41,387 nucleotides of DNA from an uncultured Coxiella sp. (GCA_902623005.1 CACNSC010000013.1:1-41387), one strand, 5' to 3'; shown: positions 7,765-16,704, counted from the stretch's first letter. Made by a program: numbers and translations. The notes: generated by a model not told the origin, from the sequence alone.

Positions 7765-9576
7765 TCAGAAATAGTTTCTTGGAATGTTTTCTTGAGTAGT
7801 GGTGGATATTTCGGGATTTAGAGCTCTACTAAAAATGGTAGCTACCGATGAGGTCAATGCCGTTGCGTAACTGTTGTCTCCATTTTGATGGCTCTGCAAC
7901 TCATTGTGACGTTCTTGACACCCGTCTTTTAAACTTTGGAACACAGCTGCTAGCCAAGTAAAAGTTTCTGAGATAATAGGAATGGGTTGGTGGTCAGAAT
8001 TTGTTGAGAAGACAGTCGTGCTTTTTTCTAAGTCCTCTAACAATAGTTCAATGTGTTGAATAGTGTTACTACAGCCCTCACGATCAAGAGGTCGTTGATA
8101 CGATGCTATAGATTGAAAAAAACCCTCTAATGACGATTGCATGCTATTTAATGCTGTGACTAGATTATCAATATCATCAATGAGTTGCTTCGTGCTTTTC
8201 TTGGATTTATTTGCATCCTCGTACCGTGTTGTCATCTCTGTTATGTGTTTAGCACGGCATGAATTGAATGTATTAAACTCGTCCTTTTTCATCGATGAAA
8301 ATGCCATTTCGTTAGCAAATAATACGAGATTATCAAACGCTTTTGATAATGATTCGATTTTGAGAGCTAGATGGTGGCGAGTATCGTAGTAGTCTTTTGA
8401 CTGTAAACAATAGGCCTTGATGCGGTTGATCAATGCATTGACGAATAAATTTTTGCTCTCCTTTGACGCAGCGAGACGTTCCATGAGATTACTGAGAGCC
8501 TTGTAGCGAATTATTTGAGATGCATGATTTCTTTCAACTGTAGTCTTATTGTGATCACGAATAAAATGGTGCAGCAGGGGTAGTAGAGTCTCATCGATAT
8601 CGCTGACCTGTTTGGTTGCCTGGAGCCATTGATACAGCATGATACAATCGGCAAACAGTACCTTGAGAGGGTTAGTCGAGCGTTGATCATCCAGTGTGAC
8701 TAGAGGAGGTTTTTCTGCACTCACAAAAAGAGTTTTGCCTAAGATAAATTCGAGCTCTTCTTTAAATAATGTTGCGATTTCATTGAACAGCTGCTGATAA
8801 TCTTTATCAGCAAGTCTCCCGTCTTGCCTTGCTGAGGTAACGCTATCAAAAGGATTATCCATGATGTCTAAATCGGTATGGTCAGGAGAGTTTTTATTAA
8901 AAAGATCGCGAATTTTTTCAATTTTTTGCAACCCAACTTCACCGATTAAATTCTTAGTGTTGTGAAGGATGTCTGCTTTCAAGGCAGCAGAAGGTGTCAT
9001 AGTAGGTTCAGTTGCAATGCTTCCGTCATGGGTTGTACCGCCCAGAGAGTTGCTAGTACTAGTAGTGCTTGAAGTCACCTCATGATCAGAGACATTCCCT
9101 GTGAGATCGTTAGGCCAATTATTAAAGAGATTGTCAAAACGATTATCCTCTGTGGATATGAGAGCAAATGCAACTTGAGGGCTATTTTTTAGTAGCTCAT
9201 GAGAATTATTAGCCTGCGTGTCAAGTGCCTCTTTCTTTTTTTGAGTAAGCCCAAACCAAGTGCTGGCTTTAGAGAGCTTCTTGAATTGCTGTACTTCTTT
9301 TTCGCTAAGTTTGTCATTTTTCAGTTCGTTTAGAAGCTCGAGAAGTTTTTCGTATCGACCCGGTCTGCTGTCTTTACGGTGGTCGCGATAAAATAAGTAG
9401 GTCCAGTACAAAATATAGTTGCGGTTTACTGTCGAAGAATGGCTATCCCGAGAACTGTCCGTGGTACCGCTACTCAGCGTGCTGATCGATGATGGACTAT
9501 CTGAACGTTTCGATGACGCACTGTTTGAACGTTGGGTTGGCATAACGGATTCCCACCAGGCGGTTGATTGACTCAT
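7765..9576 (-). CDS. Large unknown helical protein with Ser-rich N-terminus
   Basis: This protein of about 600 residues has no signal peptide. The first 50 residues are very rich in Ser and Thr, probably disordered, followed by a tract with NYILYWTYLFYRDHR and then long helices with heptad-like Leu/Lys/Glu spacing. No enzyme motif is visible. I set the start at ATG 9576; TTG 9585 and ATG 9543 (with GGTGGG upstream) are alternatives. It sits between two Zur-controlled promoters but has its own upstream inverted repeat (9601-9630) around a TATGAT -10. Size, composition and lack of a known domain make it a candidate secreted effector or surface-linked protein; nothing shows a zinc role. Confidence 0.55.
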   Translation of the reverse strand: MSQSTAWWESVMPTQRSNSASSKRSDSPSSISTLSSGTTDSSRDSHSSTVNRNYILYWTYLFYRDHRKDSRPGRYEKLLELLNELKNDKLSEKEVQQFKKLSKASTWFGLTQKKKEALDTQANNSHELLKNSPQVAFALISTEDNRFDNLFNNWPNDLTGNVSDHEVTSSTTSTSNSLGGTTHDGSIATEPTMTPSAALKADILHNTKNLIGEVGLQKIEKIRDLFNKNSPDHTDLDIMDNPFDSVTSARQDGRLADKDYQQLFNEIATLFKEELEFILGKTLFVSAEKPPLVTLDDQRSTNPLKVLFADCIMLYQWLQATKQVSDIDETLLPLLHHFIRDHNKTTVERNHASQIIRYKALSNLMERLAASKESKNLFVNALINRIKAYCLQSKDYYDTRHHLALKIESLSKAFDNLVLFANEMAFSSMKKDEFNTFNSCRAKHITEMTTRYEDANKSKKSTKQLIDDIDNLVTALNSMQSSLEGFFQSIASYQRPLDREGCSNTIQHIELLLEDLEKSTTVFSTNSDHQPIPIISETFTWLAAVFQSLKDGCQERHNELQSHQNGDNSYATALTSSVATIFSRALNPEISTTTQENIPRNYF

Positions 9577-9600
9577 GTAAGACAATGATTACAATGTGTC

Positions 9601-9630
9601 AGGACAATTACTGTATCATAATATTGTCCT
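9601..9630. promoter_or_regulatory. Candidate operator upstream of the 7765-9576 gene
   Basis: AGGACAAT (9601-9608) and ATTGTCCT (9623-9630) form an 8-bp inverted repeat around a 14-base centre that holds TATGAT on the minus strand, a plausible -10. The layout suggests repression by a dimeric regulator. It does not resemble the Zur box. Confidence 0.45.
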
Positions 9631-9821
9631 TTTTATACCCAAAATGAGTGATTTAACAAAGGCTTAAGTAATTAAAAAAAGGCTTAAAATCAATAATTTA
9701 TAATTAAGTGTCACAAAGGCCACATTCAAAGGTCAGGTCACTGATTGGATTACTGGCAGTTAATCAAGATTGTCACCATTACCGATGTGGCACTAATTTC
9801 ACGTCTCTTAGATGAAAAGGC

Positions 9822-9850
9822 TTGCTATGGGGTAACTGTTATACTATAAC
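9822..9850 (+). promoter_or_regulatory. Zur box overlapping the promoter of the membrane protein-zur operon
   Basis: GTTATACTATAAC at 9838-9850 is a perfect 13-bp palindrome with the Zur consensus. TTGCTA (9822-9827), 17 bases and TATAAC (9845-9850) give a promoter whose -10 is inside the operator. The first gene starts at 9892, so zur downstream would be autoregulated by zinc. Confidence 0.8.
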
Positions 9851-9891
9851 GATTCAATTTTTCACCTTTGCCATTATCAGCGGAGCTACGA

Positions 9892-11550
9892 ATGCCAACT
9901 TCCAATGACAGCATCAGACGCTATCAATCGATTTTTCTTGCTCTATCAGATATTGCTGGTGGCATGGATGGGATTACCAATGTATTTATTGCCCCTCTGC
10001 GTGAGAGTAAAAAATCATCACTAGAACGCGTGGGCAACAGTGTTTACTATCATATCCCGATTATATTTTGCTCGCTGATGTTAGCGCTTGTCGATGGGGT
10101 GGTGCATTATCACGCCTTCAGTAATGCTCGCTTTGCCACCAAGACAAAACAGGATCAATCGACATCATCTGATCAAGAAGATCTTGAGGCACAAAACGCC
10201 ACCAAGACAGAAGATGATCAAGCCGATGCGACGACTAATGAACTGTCCTCAAGTTTATATAAAGATAGTTTGTCTCTCGGGTGCGCGGTTGCCTGTTCGC
10301 TGGAAGTCATCAGCATCCCGTTTGCCGCGCTAGAACTGCTAAAAGATAATGCATTTATCTCAGATGATCATTCATTCAGTGTCTATAACACGACACTAGC
10401 TTTAACCGCTGTTGCTCTTGTGATTAACGTTTTGAATGCCTCGGTGATGTATAAGCTGAGCCGAGCCAACTTAGCGAGTAATGGTCATTCAAATCCATCG
10501 ACAACTGTTTCACCCCACCGGTCGAATATACTCGGACTGCAAAGTGCGTCACGAGCGTTGTTTAATGTGATGGGTAGTATCATCGAAAATGGCAACTCGT
10601 ATATACCCATGCTGCAAAGTGCGTCGCGAGCGTTATTTAATGCGATGGGTAGCATCATCGAAAATAGCAACTTTGTGATAAAACTGTGCCAAAGCATTGG
10701 TTACTTGGCTGGAGATCGAGATTTTGATTTGTCAGTCGGCTTGAAATGGTCGACGATGGGTGTATTTAGTTTGCTTGCTGCATCGGTTGCTGTCGCGCGT
10801 TACTACATTTACCAATATTACAATAGCGATAGTCAAACGTCTGTTCCGCAATCGAGTGAGTCGGCTATTAAGGGTGGTAGTGTGAGTAATGAAGTGATTT
10901 CTCCACTGCAAACGCCATTGCTAGATCCCAGCCCGTATCATTGCCAAAAGTCATGTTGCTCAGCAAACAATAAAATACCAAGATCTTTTCTACCAAAGAG
11001 CATGTTGAATGGGAGTGCGGGAGAAGGATTTTCTCAGGATTATTGTGGTGTTGTGCATCCATTGCAAGACTCTATTTCTTCTACGAATGCCAATGGATCA
11101 GATGCTGAGTCAAAATCGTTAAAGGAGTCTGCAATCACTGAACAAAAGACTAAGGCCGAAAATACTAATGTCGATCAATCGATAAATACACAACAGCAAT
11201 CAGATCACAAACAATCAGCGCAATCAGTCGCCGCTGCTGACGTAGCACATTCTCAGTCAGTATTATCTGAGGAAACAGCTAAAAAAATTGCAATGTTGTC
11301 TACAGCTTCTTCTATTGTGGGGCGAATGGCAGTGCCTTATGCATTTATCACATTATTTCAATCATCCAATATATTTCCTCAAGAATCGTATTGGAAAACG
11401 GTTGGTTTAGTCACCACAGTCGCTTTCGGTGCAGCCAGTCTCTGGAGCAGTAATGTTGTTTACGATTTTAATTATTATCACTTAACGCATACCAAAGACG
11501 ATGAAGAGGAACATCAACATCGACATGAATCATGTGCATGTTGTCACTAA
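9892..11550 (+). CDS. Zur-controlled membrane protein with His/Cys-rich tail, unknown family
   Basis: I chose ATG 9892 (MPTSNDS) because GGAG precedes it and the earlier in-frame ATG at 9868 lies very close to the promoter. The product is 552 residues. Hydrophobic stretches near residues 49-70, 128-148, 163-188, 275-297, 480-500 and 510-530 suggest five or six membrane segments. Between them lie polar, Ser/Gln/Asp-rich loops. Possible metal ligands cluster at HCQKSCC (350-356) and at the very C-terminus, HQHRHESCACCH. A 25-residue unit (LQSASRALFN...) is repeated in tandem. The Zur box upstream and zur 12 bases downstream argue for a function in zinc uptake, storage or sensing. It does not look like ZnuB, ZIP or CDF transporters, and I recognise no family. 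Confidence 0.65.
   Translation: MPTSNDSIRRYQSIFLALSDIAGGMDGITNVFIAPLRESKKSSLERVGNSVYYHIPIIFCSLMLALVDGVVHYHAFSNARFATKTKQDQSTSSDQEDLEAQNATKTEDDQADATTNELSSSLYKDSLSLGCAVACSLEVISIPFAALELLKDNAFISDDHSFSVYNTTLALTAVALVINVLNASVMYKLSRANLASNGHSNPSTTVSPHRSNILGLQSASRALFNVMGSIIENGNSYIPMLQSASRALFNAMGSIIENSNFVIKLCQSIGYLAGDRDFDLSVGLKWSTMGVFSLLAASVAVARYYIYQYYNSDSQTSVPQSSESAIKGGSVSNEVISPLQTPLLDPSPYHCQKSCCSANNKIPRSFLPKSMLNGSAGEGFSQDYCGVVHPLQDSISSTNANGSDAESKSLKESAITEQKTKAENTNVDQSINTQQQSDHKQSAQSVAAADVAHSQSVLSEETAKKIAMLSTASSIVGRMAVPYAFITLFQSSNIFPQESYWKTVGLVTTVAFGAASLWSSNVVYDFNYYHLTHTKDDEEEHQHRHESCACCH
10537..10674 (+). repeat. 75-bp in-frame tandem repeat inside the membrane protein gene
   Basis: The unit starting CTGCAAAGTGCGTC at 10537 recurs at 10612. 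Both encode LQSASRALFN-x-MGSIIEN, and copy 2 stays similar for about 63 bases. The few differences are mostly silent, which points to a fairly recent duplication. Confidence 0.8.
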
Positions 11551-11562
11551 GGATATGGGGTA

Positions 11563-12000
11563 ATGAAGACTTTCAAACAATTAGAACAAGCTCAACGATA
11601 TTGCGAGCAGCGTGGGTTACGTCTGACTGAGCCAAGACAGCGAGTGTTAGAGGCGCTGCTTTCAAGTAATAAGCCGCTGGGTGCTTATGAGTTATTGCAA
11701 AAACTATCTACACCAGAACACACCATTAAACCACCAACCGTATATCGCGCCATTGAATTTTGGCTTGAGCACGGTTTTGTGCATAAGCTTGAGAGCCTGA
11801 ATGCCTTTATGGCTTGTTGTCAAAGTCAGTGCACGGAAAACTTCTGTATATTTATCTGTAAAACCTGTCAGACTGCGATTGAGCTAGTCAACAAACAATT
11901 ACCGCTGGCAGTGCGTCAAGCCATGAGTCAACAACAGCTGGTGATGACACACTCATTGACCGAAATTCATGGGCATTGTCAAGCTTGTCAGACGCACTGA
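11563..12000 (+). CDS. zur: Zinc uptake regulator, Fur family
   Basis: This 145-residue Fur-family repressor has a winged-helix N-terminus (LTEPRQRVLEALLSS, then PPTVYRAIEFWLEHGFVHKL at 58-77) and a metal-binding dimerisation domain. Its structural zinc site is visible as CKTC (99-102) and HCQAC (138-142). The sequence is closer to Zur than Fur: it is short and lacks Fur's HHDH-type motif. It follows the membrane protein gene by 12 bases, with GGGGT as ribosome site, under a Zur box at 9838-9850. Two perfect Zur boxes in the same block support the assignment. With zinc it should bind the palindromes and repress. Confidence 0.85.
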   Translation: MKTFKQLEQAQRYCEQRGLRLTEPRQRVLEALLSSNKPLGAYELLQKLSTPEHTIKPPTVYRAIEFWLEHGFVHKLESLNAFMACCQSQCTENFCIFICKTCQTAIELVNKQLPLAVRQAMSQQQLVMTHSLTEIHGHCQACQTH

Positions 12001-12218
12001 TGATATACGCACTCAGAAGGCGGATATTGGTCGGCTAGCCAGTTCTAAATAACAAAAATATAGAGTTGCTAGGTAATATTAGTCATAAAGTTATTCAGTA
12101 ATTCAAAAGTCATCACCTGCTAAGTTGATGGCGTGTCAAATATTGTCTCATAATAGAATTTTTTTAAAAAATATGTCAGATTATTTTTCTTTGTCAGGGA
12201 GATTAAGAGGGATTTACT

Positions 12219-13730
12219 ATGCAATTTTCATTTAATTCAGGTGTTCATATTGCCTCAATGATGACAATTACTTGCTTTATTCTTCTATTTACTAAAATAG
12301 TTTTTATTATTATCGGTTTGAAAACCGATAAAGCTAGATTAGTAAATGCGCTTTGTTTGTTCGTATTCTTTTTTGTGCTGCTAATGCTTGATGCATTTAG
12401 CAACCTTCCATGGATCGATTCTCTAGAGTATCAAAGAGCAGTGAGTGCTATCACCGCATTTTTAGCTGTGGTTTTGTTCACAACATCATTAGATTACTTT
12501 ATCTGGAATGGTGTAGCAAAAAGAGGTGGTCGTCCTGGAGCACCAAAGATTTTAACTAACATACTAAAATATTTAATATATTTCATTGTACTCGTGTCGA
12601 TAGCTAACCAAATTTATGGAATGCCAATTACAACTTTATTAGCAGCAGCAGGTCTTTTAACATTTATATTAGGTTATGCCTCTCAACAAACGCTTGGAAA
12701 TTTGTTTGCTGGAATAGCCATCCAGTTCGGTGGAAAACTCAAAAAGGGACAATATGTTAGTGTGGCAAACATATCAGGCTATATCGATGAATTCAATTGG
12801 CGGAGTGTTAGTATAACACGGAAAACTACAGTTATAGTGCCTAACTCTTCTCTTGCGAATAGTAATGTTGATATTTTGTCACAAGCCGGCGATATAATTA
12901 ATGTGAAGTTTTCGATTAATGTTTCATTATCAGTGAATTTGGATAAAGTTTTCTTTATTGCAAATAAGGCTGTGCGAGAGGCATCCAGGCAACTAGATGA
13001 TTATTATGTCGCAGTTGATGAGTTTCCATCATCATCAGATTGTAAGATTTTTATTAAAATTCCAGCGATCGATGTGGATGAGTGTTTTTTAGTAAAAAAA
13101 CACTTTTTTTCTTCGTTCTATAGTAAGTGTAGAAGAGAAAATATACCTCTTGGTACTAATGGTGTATTTCTACATGAGTATCAGCGTGAAGCTTTTTTCA
13201 AAGAAAAACAACCACAAATACTCGATAGTCAATCAGTATATGAAATTATTAAAAAAGTTTCCATCTTCGAGGGTATTGATGAAAAGTCACTGAATAAGAT
13301 ATGCAGTACCGGACAATTAAAATACTTTGCGTTAGGTGAGCATGTTATTCAACAGAATGCTGAAGGGGATTCCATGTATATCATACTTACGGGTGATGCT
13401 ATTACAATGGAAGAGCATAATGATAGAAAAGTGCAAATGAGATCTCTAACAAGCTTGGATTTTTTCGGCTTGAAAGCGTTTCTATTAGCAGAACCACGAC
13501 GCATCAGTGTTGAGATATCAAGTTTAGATGCGTGGCTTTTCGAGATTAAACGTGATTTGTTTTCCCCGATTATGGAAAAATATCCTGATATTTTACAAAA
13601 ATTGACAGATATATTAGTTCAGAGAGAAACTGAAAATATTAGAAAACATAAAAACATTGATCTAGATGAAGCTGATGTGAGTATTGCTGAGATTTTTAGA
13701 GAAAAAATTAAACATCTATTTAATAAATAG
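12219..13730 (+). CDS. MscS-family channel with C-terminal cyclic-nucleotide-binding-like domain
   Basis: This is a 503-residue inner-membrane protein. Four hydrophobic helices lie between residues 10 and 165, the last being the pore-lining type (AAAGLLTFILGYASQQTLGN, then LFAGIAIQF). The MscS beta domain follows (GQYVSVANISGYIDEFNWRS, VIVPNSSLANSNV). From about 345 a CRP/cNMP-binding fold is seen: FEGIDEKSLNKIC, GDSMYIILTGDA and a phosphate-binding-cassette region FFGLKAFLL...RRIS (415-430). The same layout occurs in bacterial cyclic-nucleotide-gated MscS relatives such as Synechocystis Slr1575. The usual cassette Glu is Leu418 here, so ligand binding is doubtful. It is monocistronic, with AGAGGG before the ATG; the gap 12001-12218 shows nothing else. 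Confidence 0.88.
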   Translation: MQFSFNSGVHIASMMTITCFILLFTKIVFIIIGLKTDKARLVNALCLFVFFFVLLMLDAFSNLPWIDSLEYQRAVSAITAFLAVVLFTTSLDYFIWNGVAKRGGRPGAPKILTNILKYLIYFIVLVSIANQIYGMPITTLLAAAGLLTFILGYASQQTLGNLFAGIAIQFGGKLKKGQYVSVANISGYIDEFNWRSVSITRKTTVIVPNSSLANSNVDILSQAGDIINVKFSINVSLSVNLDKVFFIANKAVREASRQLDDYYVAVDEFPSSSDCKIFIKIPAIDVDECFLVKKHFFSSFYSKCRRENIPLGTNGVFLHEYQREAFFKEKQPQILDSQSVYEIIKKVSIFEGIDEKSLNKICSTGQLKYFALGEHVIQQNAEGDSMYIILTGDAITMEEHNDRKVQMRSLTSLDFFGLKAFLLAEPRRISVEISSLDAWLFEIKRDLFSPIMEKYPDILQKLTDILVQRETENIRKHKNIDLDEADVSIAEIFREKIKHLFNK

Positions 13731-13733
13731 ATG
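13713..13733. terminator. Stem-loop across the stop codon of the channel gene
   Basis: CATCTATTT, a three-base loop and AAATAGATG make a perfect 9-bp hairpin that includes the TAG stop. It is AU-rich with no T run after it, so it may stabilise the 3' end rather than terminate strongly. Confidence 0.35.
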
Positions 13734-14426
13734 ATTGAAAATATTGGTTGTATCCTGTTTAAATTTTTGTGATTAATATGGATTTTATCAGTATAGTTAT
13801 CCATCGTTGCTCAATGTGATTCAGTCTAATCCAAGGCTAATCATGGTGTTTGGTTTTGATACTAATAGCCTTTTTAGAAACTTGGCACAGGTTGTTGTAA
13901 TTGTTTGGCATAAATCACAGCATAGTCTATTAGATAAGCCATACCGCAAGTGGGTGTTGTTGATTATGCTGGTGATTAATCGATGTGTATGAGGAGAATC
14001 TGCGGCCTTCTTGAAAAAAAATCAGTTTAATCTGATAGCACAAGCTTACTTAATGTGGAATTTAAACACTTGCGATGTTTCTGTGTATTCGGCATCAGTT
14101 ATAAATAAAAAATATGAGTTGCTACTTTTTTATGATCGCTTTATTCGGAATCAGAACCATAGATATCGGTATTACAAGTACAACAATTACCCTGTCTTGT
14201 CCGATGATAGTAATAAATTTTCTAACAATCTTTCTATTATCTAAGATTGTCTATAATTTTATTTTTTTTCTGTTTTTTTAAAATTTCAAACGAAATACTT
14301 ACATGTAATTTCTTATGATCACGATTAATTAAAATATGTGGATTAATGCTATAATAAAAATAATATTACGATAGTGTATAAAAGAGTGATTTATCAACGA
14401 TTATCCCCCAATTTGGCGCTGAGACA
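13734..14426. other. AT-rich intergenic region with one terminator-like hairpin
   Basis: About 690 bases separate the channel gene from the arginine genes. Two short open frames (13807-13992 and 14011-14244, the latter from TTG) have no ribosome site at the right distance and no recognisable motif; I do not call them. At 14225-14250 ACAATCTT pairs with AAGATTGT and is followed by a T-rich stretch, a plausible plus-strand terminator, so a small transcript ending here is possible. The promoter of the arginine genes should lie at 14330-14420, where TATAATAAAA occurs near 14350. Confidence 0.4.
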
Positions 14427-15677
14427 ATGACAAGAAATAGTAATATAAAATCTTTTATTTCTCAGGATCACATTGTTATCCTTAAGATCGGCGGTGACGT
14501 CATTCAACATGAACTTGAGAATTTAATTTCCTCTATCGTTTTACTCAATCAAGTTGGCTTTAAACTAGTCATTCTTCACGGTGCAAGCACCATGCTATCA
14601 AGCGCTTTAAAAAATAAGAAGATTGAATTTTCTTTTATTGATGGACAGAGGGTGACTTCATCTAAGATCAGAGATATAGCTGTTGATGTTTTTTCAAATA
14701 CTAACAAAATTATCGTTGATCTTCTCAATAACTCAGGTCTTAATGTTAAGGGTTTAACTAAAAATATATTCTCGTGTGAGTTTAGTCACCGTAATTTAGG
14801 TTATGTTGGAAAAATCCAATCTATAAATCAAGAGCTTATTCGTTCAGCATTAAATATTGGTTCGATACCTGTCATCGCATCCATTGGATATCATGCCAAT
14901 GAAGCTTTAAATATTAATGCAGATTCAGCAACCATAGAGCTTGCTAAAGTCATAAAACCTTATAAATTGGTTTTCTTAACAGAGATTGGTGGAATATTTA
15001 ATGACTTTAATGAATTAATACCAGATATTAACCTTGCTTTAGACTATGAGGATCTCTTACTGCAATCATGGATTCATTCCGGAATGAGGTATAAGCTCGA
15101 AAGAATCAATGACATATTCAATTCAGTACCGCTAACATCCTCTGTTTTAATAACAAAGCCATCCAATCTCGAAATGGAGGCATTTATACGATCCAATTCT
15201 GGAACTGTTATAAGGTGTAGTCATGCTGTTGAACGCTATACCTCTTTTGATCCAGAATTTAGACAGCTATTTAAAAATATCATTGATTCGGCATTCAATG
15301 GCCATTTAGTAAACAATTACTTTGAGCGCAATGATCGGTTGAATATCTTCATGACGATCTGTAAGCAGGCAACTATAGCAATATCTGAAGAATATCCTAT
15401 ACCCTACATGGATAAGTTCGCAGTCGTGCCTGAGGCTCAAGGCCATGGCGTTGGAGCTAGGCTCTTTGATGAAATGATCAATGTCTACCCAAAGCTATTT
15501 TGGAGATCTCGATCGGATAATCCTAGTAACGATTTCTATTTGTCTCTCTGTCAGGGTTACCATAAACAGAATGATTGGCACATATTTTGGATTGGAATTT
15601 TCAATGACATTGAAATCACTGATTGTATTAATTATGCAATTAACAAGCCTATAAGTGTGGTTCGATATGACGATTAA
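14427..15677 (+). CDS. argB: Fused N-acetylglutamate kinase / N-acetylglutamate synthase
   Basis: This 416-residue bifunctional enzyme makes N-acetylglutamate from glutamate and acetyl-CoA, then phosphorylates it. The kinase domain (about 1-265) shows ILKIGGD (K20), HGAS (51-54), NINADSAT (162-169) and SGMRYKL with its lysine at 223. The C-terminal GNAT domain (about 270-416) shows FAVVPEAQGHGVGARLF (acetyl-CoA loop Q338-G-H-G-V-G) and FWRSRSDNPSNDFY (358-371), typical of the vertebrate/Xanthomonas NAGS-kinase type. The next gene, argC, overlaps its end by 11 bases. The DNA is much richer in A and T than the core genes to the right, and no other arginine gene is nearby. The fusion is often annotated argB or argA/B. 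Confidence 0.88.
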   Translation: MTRNSNIKSFISQDHIVILKIGGDVIQHELENLISSIVLLNQVGFKLVILHGASTMLSSALKNKKIEFSFIDGQRVTSSKIRDIAVDVFSNTNKIIVDLLNNSGLNVKGLTKNIFSCEFSHRNLGYVGKIQSINQELIRSALNIGSIPVIASIGYHANEALNINADSATIELAKVIKPYKLVFLTEIGGIFNDFNELIPDINLALDYEDLLLQSWIHSGMRYKLERINDIFNSVPLTSSVLITKPSNLEMEAFIRSNSGTVIRCSHAVERYTSFDPEFRQLFKNIIDSAFNGHLVNNYFERNDRLNIFMTICKQATIAISEEYPIPYMDKFAVVPEAQGHGVGARLFDEMINVYPKLFWRSRSDNPSNDFYLSLCQGYHKQNDWHIFWIGIFNDIEITDCINYAINKPISVVRYDD

Positions 15678-16599
15678 AAAAATAGCTTTGTTGGGTGGGC
15701 GTGGCCATGTGGGTCAAGAGCTACTTAGGCTTATTGCTTCGCATGAGGTTTTTACTATTAGCGCTGTGTACTCTTCATCACAAGCTGGAAAAATAGTTGA
15801 TGATAATTTATATGGTAATTTGTTGTTTCAAAATTTATCTCTAGAGTGTATCGATTTAATTGATGTAGATGCATATATCTTAGCTTTACCTAATGATCAG
15901 TCTGAGCCATATATAGAATTAATCAATACACATAACCCTGATGCAAAAATTATTGATATAAGTGCTGACCATCGTTTTGATGATTCATGGGAATATCGAA
16001 TACCCGAACTTTCTCAGTCACATAATAATTCCAGAATCAGTAACCCTGGCTGTTATGCTTCGGCCATGCAGTTTATGCTTGCTCCAATAAACAATAAGAT
16101 AGTTGATGCGGTAAATTTCTTCGGGATTTCTGGTTATAGCGGTGCAGGTGCTTCTCTCAATGCGCGAAATAATCCTCAAAACCTGAAAAACAATATTATT
16201 CCTTATTCGATGATCTCACATTTACAGGAAAAAGAAGTTCAAGCTCATGCTGATGTTCCTGTATTCTTTACTCCGCATGTCGGTAACTTCTTTAGAGGGA
16301 TATTAATCACTGGAAATTTTATTCTTTCAGATAAACGTTCTGTGAAAGATGTTATCGAGTTATATGACAATTTTTATAGCAGCAAGGATCTAATACACAT
16401 TCAACATGCTCTACCATTTATTTCTGACGTTCAAAATACATCAAACGTGATATTAGGTGGATTTGATATTGACTTCAACTTTAACAGACTCACCTTTTGT
16501 TGTGTGCTAGATAATCTTCTTAAAGGTGCAGCAACGCAAGCCCTTCAAAATTTGAACAGTGCTTTTGGTTTGAATGATAATCATGGAATTATTACATGA
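15667..16599 (+). CDS. argC: N-acetyl-gamma-glutamyl-phosphate reductase
   Basis: This 310-residue NADPH-dependent reductase does the third step of arginine synthesis. It has a Rossmann nucleotide loop LLGGRGHVG (8-16), ISADHRFDD, the catalytic cysteine C129 in SNPGCYASA, FGISGYSGAG, and the active-site histidine H204 in TPHVGNFFRGI. The start is ATG 15667 (MTIKKIALLGG), which overlaps the end of the kinase/synthase gene in an ATGACGATTAA junction, so the two are translationally coupled. A GTG 12 bases earlier is less likely. Its form matches the Xanthomonas-type ArgC that travels with the fused kinase/synthase. Confidence 0.88.
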   Translation: MTIKKIALLGGRGHVGQELLRLIASHEVFTISAVYSSSQAGKIVDDNLYGNLLFQNLSLECIDLIDVDAYILALPNDQSEPYIELINTHNPDAKIIDISADHRFDDSWEYRIPELSQSHNNSRISNPGCYASAMQFMLAPINNKIVDAVNFFGISGYSGAGASLNARNNPQNLKNNIIPYSMISHLQEKEVQAHADVPVFFTPHVGNFFRGILITGNFILSDKRSVKDVIELYDNFYSSKDLIHIQHALPFISDVQNTSNVILGGFDIDFNFNRLTFCCVLDNLLKGAATQALQNLNSAFGLNDNHGIIT

Positions 16600-16704
16600 T
16601 CCATCATTGATAAGCTTATGCTCAATCCTACATTCAAGCTTTAGAAAAAATACTTTTTTACTGGTTAACAAACGGTATTGGATTTTTATTCTACTCGAAC
16701 TTCA

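Noticed and set aside
9868-9891. Earlier start (MPLSAELR) for the zinc-linked membrane protein
   Set aside because: It would leave a leader of only about 10 bases after the -10 in the Zur box and has no ribosome site, whereas GGAG precedes ATG 9892.
13882-13898. Sigma-54-like TTGGCAC-N-TTG sequence
   Set aside because: The -12 element does not match TTGCW at the required spacing and no gene starts downstream at a proper distance.
13807-13992. Open frame of 61 codons between the channel gene and the arginine genes
   Set aside because: No ribosome site before the start, no recognisable motif, and its codon use does not look like the neighbours.
14011-14244. Open frame of 77 codons from TTG
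   Set aside because: The AGGAGAA stretch is too far upstream to serve the TTG, composition is simply AT-rich, and no domain is visible. The hairpin at its end keeps a small chance open.
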